From an uncultured Burkholderiales bacterium (GTDB taxonomy: Bacteria > Pseudomonadota > Gammaproteobacteria > Burkholderiales > Burkholderiaceae_C): DNA of 17,288 bases. The DNA is taken from contig CAIYFE010000315.1 in NCBI GenBank assembly GCA_903925445.1, positions 1 to 17,288 on the forward strand, read 5' to 3'. The first letter of the stretch is position 1, and every line of letters starts with the position of its first letter. The position numbers and the translations under genes are program-made. The notes under the pieces were generated by a model. The model was not told where the DNA came from. It searched no databases and worked only from the letters and a program-made list of their open reading frames with translations. Positions 13,765-17,288 of the stretch are shown one piece after another.

Positions 13765-15000
13765 ATGTCAGCGATTATGCGACGCATCGCCCACTTGGAC
13801 ATGGATGCTTTTTATGCATCGGTCGAGTTGCTGCGTTATCCGCAACTCAAAGGCTTGCCGGTTGTCATTGGCGGGGGGCGACGACGCGAAGACGATGTGC
13901 TGGGCAAATTGCGCGAGGTGTATCCCGAGCACGATTGGTCGGCCGAGCGCTTGCATGAAATTCCAGTTGATTTTTTTCCTCGCCTGCAAGGCTACAGCGG
14001 ACGCGGGGTGATCACCACCGCCACTTACGCGGCACGCCAATTTGGGGTGGGCTCGGCCATGGGTTTGATGAAAGCGGCCAAGCTCTGCCCGCAAGCGATT
14101 TTGTTGCCGGTGGACTTTGATCAATACCGCCATTACTCGCGCGAGTTCAAACGCATCATCACCGACATCGCGCCTGTGATGGAAAACCGTGGCGTGGACG
14201 AGGTCTACATCGACTTCACCGATGTGGCGGGCGGACAGCGCGAGGGCGGTCGGGTGTTGGCGCGTTTGATCCAAAAAAGCATTTTTGACGCCACCGGCTT
14301 GACCTGCTCCATTGGCGTGGCACCCAACAAGTTGCTGGCCAAGATGGCCAGTGAGTTCAACAAACCCAACGGCATTTCCATTGTCTTGCCAGACGATTTG
14401 GCAGCGTTGGTCTGGCCCTTGCCGTGCCGAAAGATCAATGGCATTGGCCCCAAAGCCGAAGCCAAACTGTTGCAACATGGCATTCAAACCATTGGCGAGT
14501 TGGCGCAACGCGAGCGCGTCTGGTTGATGGAAAACTTCGGCAAAAGTTATGGCGCTTGGTTGCACGATGCGGCCCACGGCAAAGACGACCGTCCGGTTGA
14601 AACCCACAGCGAGCCCGTCAGTTTGAGCCGCGAGACCACCTTTGAGCGCGATTTGCATGCGGTGCGCGACCGCGAGGAATTGGGCCGCATCTTCACACGC
14701 TTGTGCGAGCAACTCGCCAACGATTTACAGCGCAAAGGCTATGTAGGCAAAACCATCGGTGTGAAGTTGCGGTACGACAATTTCCAAAGCGTCACGCGCG
14801 ACCACACATTGGATCGACACACCGACCAAGCCCCACGCATTCGACAAACGGCGGGGCAATGCTTGAAACGCGTTGACTTGACGCGGCGCATCCGCTTACT
14901 GGGCGTGCGCGTTGGGTCGTTGCAAAAAACGGGAACTACTGACGCGCCGTACGAACATTCACAGGCACAGCTTTGGGATGGCTCGTTCGCCACGGATTGA
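13765..15000 (+). CDS. dinB: DNA polymerase IV (Y-family translesion polymerase)
   Basis: DinB copies past damaged template bases and lacks proofreading. Seen are RRIAHLDMDAFYASVE with the first catalytic Asp, VDEVYIDFTD with the second Asp-Glu pair, ATGLTCSIGVAPNKLLAKMAS, and KINGIGPKAEAKL, the helix-hairpin-helix of the thumb; the little-finger domain follows. An insert of about 35-40 residues (roughly 38-76, rich in charged and aromatic residues) lies between VVIGGG and GRGVITTATYAAR; inserts of variable length here are a feature of Burkholderiales DinB. I chose the ATG at 13765; the ATG at 13777 (MRRIAHLDMD) is equally plausible. A TTG at 13759 is less likely. No Shine-Dalgarno sequence and no LexA-like CTG-N10-CAG site were seen. 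Its last 65 bases overlap queF on the other strand. Confidence 0.93.
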   Translation: MSAIMRRIAHLDMDAFYASVELLRYPQLKGLPVVIGGGRRREDDVLGKLREVYPEHDWSAERLHEIPVDFFPRLQGYSGRGVITTATYAARQFGVGSAMGLMKAAKLCPQAILLPVDFDQYRHYSREFKRIITDIAPVMENRGVDEVYIDFTDVAGGQREGGRVLARLIQKSIFDATGLTCSIGVAPNKLLAKMASEFNKPNGISIVLPDDLAALVWPLPCRKINGIGPKAEAKLLQHGIQTIGELAQRERVWLMENFGKSYGAWLHDAAHGKDDRPVETHSEPVSLSRETTFERDLHAVRDREELGRIFTRLCEQLANDLQRKGYVGKTIGVKLRYDNFQSVTRDHTLDRHTDQAPRIRQTAGQCLKRVDLTRRIRLLGVRVGSLQKTGTTDAPYEHSQAQLWDGSFATD

Positions 15001-15781
15001 TATCCAAGCCACCGCGTCGCGTGTAACGCGCGTACACCTCTAGGCGCAGCGGCTGACAGCGGCGTTGGATGTCCATGTAAATGCGCTCAACGCACTGCTC
15101 GTGAAATTCGTTGTGATTTCTAAAACTCACGATGTACGCCAACAAACCCGCTTGATCGATTTGCGGCCCGCTGTAGCTGATGCGCACGCTGCCCCAATCG
15201 GGTTGCCCTGTCACCAAACAATTGCTTTTGAGCAGGTTGCTGGTGAGGGTTTCGGTCACTGGCGCGTCGTCAAAATTGGCGCGCAAGAAATCGGGCGTTG
15301 GTTCAAAGTGAGTGCATTCCAAATCGAGCCGATCCAAGTTGACGCCATCCATTTCGTGAATGGGCTCGCGGTCAAATTGCTCGGGCAAGATGATTTGAAC
15401 GCCCACGCTGGATTTGACAGCTCCGCCTTGCCAAATCGCGGCGCTCAAATCTTCGCGCAAACGCTGTTGCAACTCGCTCATGTCGCCTAAGCGCGTGTTG
15501 TTGAAACTGTTGAGGTAGAGCTTGAAAGACTTGCTCTCAATGATGTGGCTCGATTCCGCAGGAATGGTAAAACGTGCCAACGCGACTTGGGGCTTGCCGC
15601 GCAGGTTGAGCCAACTCAACTCATAGGCCGTCCACAAATCAGCCCCCATGAAGGGCACTTGGCCGTGAATGCCAATTTCTTCTCGCTTGCCTTGACGAGG
15701 AATAGGAAACAGCAAAGCCGCATCGTATTGATCGACGTAAGCCGAGGCTTTGCCCAGTTGCGATTGTTCAGGGGTATTCAT
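14936..15781 (-). CDS. queF: NADPH-dependent 7-cyano-7-deazaguanine reductase
   Basis: QueF reduces preQ0 to preQ1 in the synthesis of queuosine, the modified base at the tRNA wobble position. This is the long, two-domain (E. coli-type) form of about 281 residues. The signature ESKSFKLYLNSFN binds NADPH; SNCLVTGQPDWGS contains the catalytic Cys (188 from the chosen start) that forms the thioimide and the Asp seven residues later; and FHEQCVERIYMD is a conserved late motif. I prefer the ATG at 15781 (MNTPEQSQLGK); an ATG three codons upstream at 15790 is possible. It is the last gene of a minus-strand run and ends inside the dinB 3' end on the opposite strand. Confidence 0.94.
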   Translation of the reverse strand: MNTPEQSQLGKASAYVDQYDAALLFPIPRQGKREEIGIHGQVPFMGADLWTAYELSWLNLRGKPQVALARFTIPAESSHIIESKSFKLYLNSFNNTRLGDMSELQQRLREDLSAAIWQGGAVKSSVGVQIILPEQFDREPIHEMDGVNLDRLDLECTHFEPTPDFLRANFDDAPVTETLTSNLLKSNCLVTGQPDWGSVRISYSGPQIDQAGLLAYIVSFRNHNEFHEQCVERIYMDIQRRCQPLRLEVYARYTRRGGLDINPWRTSHPKAVPVNVRTARQ

Positions 15782-15792
15782 AGGTCCCATTG

Positions 15793-16557
15793 TCAGCGAC
15801 GAAAGACCAGGCGATCGGGCAACGAAACCTCTGGCGCATAGGCGTAGCCGTCTGAATCAAAGCCCTCCAGGCCTTTGGGCGTTTTGACCTGGTGCGCAAT
15901 GGCATACCGCGCCATCAAGCCGCGCGCACGCTTGGCAAAAAAGCTGATGACTTTGTATTGGCCGTCTTTGGCATCTTCAAACACGCATTCAATCACGCGT
16001 GCTTTGAGGGTCTTCAAGTCCACCGACTTGAAATACTCTTGCGAGGCCAAGTTGATCACGATGGGGGTTTTGTCTTGCGCCAAACGTTCATTCAAATAGG
16101 CGGCGATGTCCGATCCCCAAAACTTGTACAAATTGGCACCTTTGGGATTGGCCAAGGGTGTGCCCATTTCGAGGCGATACGGTTGCATCCAGTCCAAGGG
16201 TCGCAAGACACCGTACAAGCCGCTGAGAATTGCCACGTGGTCTTGTGCCCACGCCAAATCTTTGGGTTGGAGGGTTTTGGCGTCCAGGCCGTCGTACACA
16301 TCGCCGTTGAAGGCCAACACCGCTGGCTTGGAATTTTTGGCCGTGAACTTGGGCGTCCACGCCTGGTAGCGCGCCACATTGAGCGCAGCCAACTTGTCGC
16401 TCAAGCTCATCAGACTGGCCACCTCTTGGGGTGACTTGGTTTTGAGAAGGTTGATCAAGGCGCTGGATTGCTTGACAAACAAAGGTTGTGTGTGCGGCAC
16501 ATCCCCCGCAGGCGTGTCGTAATCCAAGGCTTTGGCGGGTGAGAGTAAGAACAGCAT
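15793..16557 (-). CDS. yaaA: Peroxide stress protein YaaA (DUF328)
   Basis: YaaA limits free iron, and so Fenton damage, during hydrogen peroxide stress in E. coli, where it is under OxyR control. The 254-residue protein fits the family throughout: MLFLLSPAKALDYDTP at the N-terminus, FNGDVYDGLDA, ILSGLYGVLRPLDWMQPYRLEMGT and VINLASQEYFKSV in the middle, and FFAKRARGLMARYAI near the end. The ATG lies two bases after the DUF3501 stop, with no Shine-Dalgarno sequence of its own, so it is probably translated by coupling. queF follows closely. Its placement in one operon with a rubrerythrin-like gene fits the peroxide/iron role. Confidence 0.95.
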   Translation of the reverse strand: MLFLLSPAKALDYDTPAGDVPHTQPLFVKQSSALINLLKTKSPQEVASLMSLSDKLAALNVARYQAWTPKFTAKNSKPAVLAFNGDVYDGLDAKTLQPKDLAWAQDHVAILSGLYGVLRPLDWMQPYRLEMGTPLANPKGANLYKFWGSDIAAYLNERLAQDKTPIVINLASQEYFKSVDLKTLKARVIECVFEDAKDGQYKVISFFAKRARGLMARYAIAHQVKTPKGLEGFDSDGYAYAPEVSLPDRLVFRR

Positions 16558-16559
16558 GG

Positions 16560-17150
16560 TTAACTCAAATCGTTCACAAGACTGGCCAAGGTCGAACCCG
16601 CCACATCGGTATGCGCTTGGTAATGCGCGTGATCACACCCCACCCGAACGCCAGCCCCCGATTGGGCTGACGCACACATGGCAGGGGTCAATTCGAATCG
16701 CACAAAATGAACGGCTGAAGTTTTTTCGGCGTTCTCCCGATCCAGGTCTTCGTCGGCGATGGCGTAGACGGGGTCGTGCCCTTGAACCTGCACATACATG
16801 CGGTCTTCAATGCCTTTGAGCTGCGCCAATTCGCGCTTGCGCACTTGAGCGTCTTCGTACTCAATCAGCAAAGTGCCTTTCCAGTTGTGACCGTCGGGCA
16901 CCAGCGGTGCGTAGGCTTGGACTTCTTGGACGATACCTTCGGGTTCAAAGGTTTTTTCGATGCGCAGCATTTCTTGAATTTGGTAGCGAACCGTTGCCTC
17001 GTCTTCAAACTGCAAGTTCAAGTGCTCACCCACGCGCACGCTGCGCAACTTGCGATGCGCCATGATCTGTGGCTGGTTGAGCTTGCGCCACTTGGCGTAG
17101 TCCTCCAAAGACATGAGGTTGTCTGCGCTGATGCGTGCGTTCAATGGCAT
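16560..17150 (-). CDS. DUF3501 family protein
   Basis: The 196-residue soluble protein resembles DUF3501: it opens with an 'I..D.LMSLEDYAKWR' start, continues with HRKLRSVRVGEHLNLQFED and MLRIEKTFEPEGIVQEV, and has a Glu/Asp-rich segment (VYAIADEDLDRENAEKTSAV) before a strand FVRFELTP. No function is established for the family. Such genes are commonly found beside rubrerythrin-like and iron-sulfur oxidoreductase genes, and here the rubrerythrin-like gene ends 12 bases upstream. AAAGG overlapping that gap gives a plausible ribosome-binding site for the ATG at 17150. The stop is two bases from yaaA. Confidence 0.82.
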   Translation of the reverse strand: MPLNARISADNLMSLEDYAKWRKLNQPQIMAHRKLRSVRVGEHLNLQFEDEATVRYQIQEMLRIEKTFEPEGIVQEVQAYAPLVPDGHNWKGTLLIEYEDAQVRKRELAQLKGIEDRMYVQVQGHDPVYAIADEDLDRENAEKTSAVHFVRFELTPAMCASAQSGAGVRVGCDHAHYQAHTDVAGSTLASLVNDLS

Positions 17151-17162
17151 GACTTGCGCCTT

Positions 17163-17288
17163 TCAATCGGTCAATTCGTTCAACGCTTTTTGGTAGCGAT
17201 TGGCATGAGAACGCTCGGCTTTGGCCAAGGTTTCAAACCAGTCCGCAATCTCATCAAAGCCTTCTTCGCGGGCGGTTTTTGCCATGCC
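17163..17288 (-). CDS. Rubrerythrin-like diiron protein, 3' end only
   Basis: The minus strand from the window edge encodes the last 41 residues of a ferritin-like protein, with REEGFDEIADWFETLAKAE, then RSHANRYQKALNEL and a stop at 17165-17163. The 'GF.EIADWFE.LAKAE.SHA.R' pattern, with Glu and His as diiron ligands, is typical of rubrerythrins, which reduce hydrogen peroxide. The protein ends directly after this helix, so it lacks the C-terminal rubredoxin domain of classical rubrerythrin. The frame is open to base 17288, so the start lies outside. It heads the rubrerythrin-DUF3501-yaaA-queF run. Confidence 0.85.
   Translation of the reverse strand, partial: GMAKTAREEGFDEIADWFETLAKAERSHANRYQKALNELTD

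Noticed and set aside
13744..13776. LexA/SOS box in front of dinB
   Set aside because: No CTG-N10-CAG-like site is visible in the short divergent gap; the region is occupied by the tautomerase Shine-Dalgarno sequence.
13768..14712. 314-residue minus-strand frame within dinB
   Set aside because: Antisense to conserved polymerase motifs; composition typical of a shadow frame.

Overview
The window looks like chromosomal DNA of a betaproteobacterium, most likely Burkholderiales and probably Comamonadaceae-like. The evidence is the hemC-hemD / hemX-hemY heme cluster beside a divergent argH, an RNase E with a long Arg/Asn/Gly/Glu-rich tail, a DinB with a long insert near its N-terminus, and the style of the LldD, QueF and DUF2127 proteins. 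Coding density is high. No gap exceeds about 155 bases, and I see no tRNA, rRNA, CRISPR array, transposase or integrase.

Left part (2-8334). A 5'-truncated rne on the plus strand converges on hemY and hemX (minus). Further right, hemD and hemC (minus) complete the heme set. Between hemX and hemD sits a plus-strand pair that does not belong to heme synthesis: a predicted outer-membrane beta-barrel (4823-6085) and, one base after its stop, a small lipoprotein (6087-6614). This pair separates hemCD from hemXY, genes that are often contiguous in related bacteria.

Middle (8414-13553). argH and a DUF2127 membrane protein form a plus-strand pair. Next is a second, AT-rich beta-barrel gene (10431-11723), clearly paralogous to the first but without a lipoprotein partner. 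It is followed by lldD (FMN-dependent L-lactate dehydrogenase) and a small membrane protein resembling the extracytoplasmic half of an RskA-type anti-sigma factor.

Right part (13555-17288). A 62-residue 4-oxalocrotonate-tautomerase-type enzyme (minus) is divergent from dinB (plus). dinB overlaps queF tail to tail by 65 bases. queF, yaaA, a DUF3501 gene and the 3' end of a rubrerythrin-like gene then run as a tight minus-strand operon. Rubrerythrin and YaaA suggest a peroxide/iron-stress role, with queuosine synthesis at the end.

The best candidate for something undescribed is the family of paired barrels with one lipoprotein, placed at two nearby sites on either side of hemDC-argH. The two barrels share a strongly conserved segment with a cysteine pair at identical spacing. 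A second theme is that hemX, argH and the second barrel each have a -10-like TANAAT box only 6-8 bases from the start codon, which suggests leaderless mRNAs. Family names are recognised from sequence features by eye; no database search was run.
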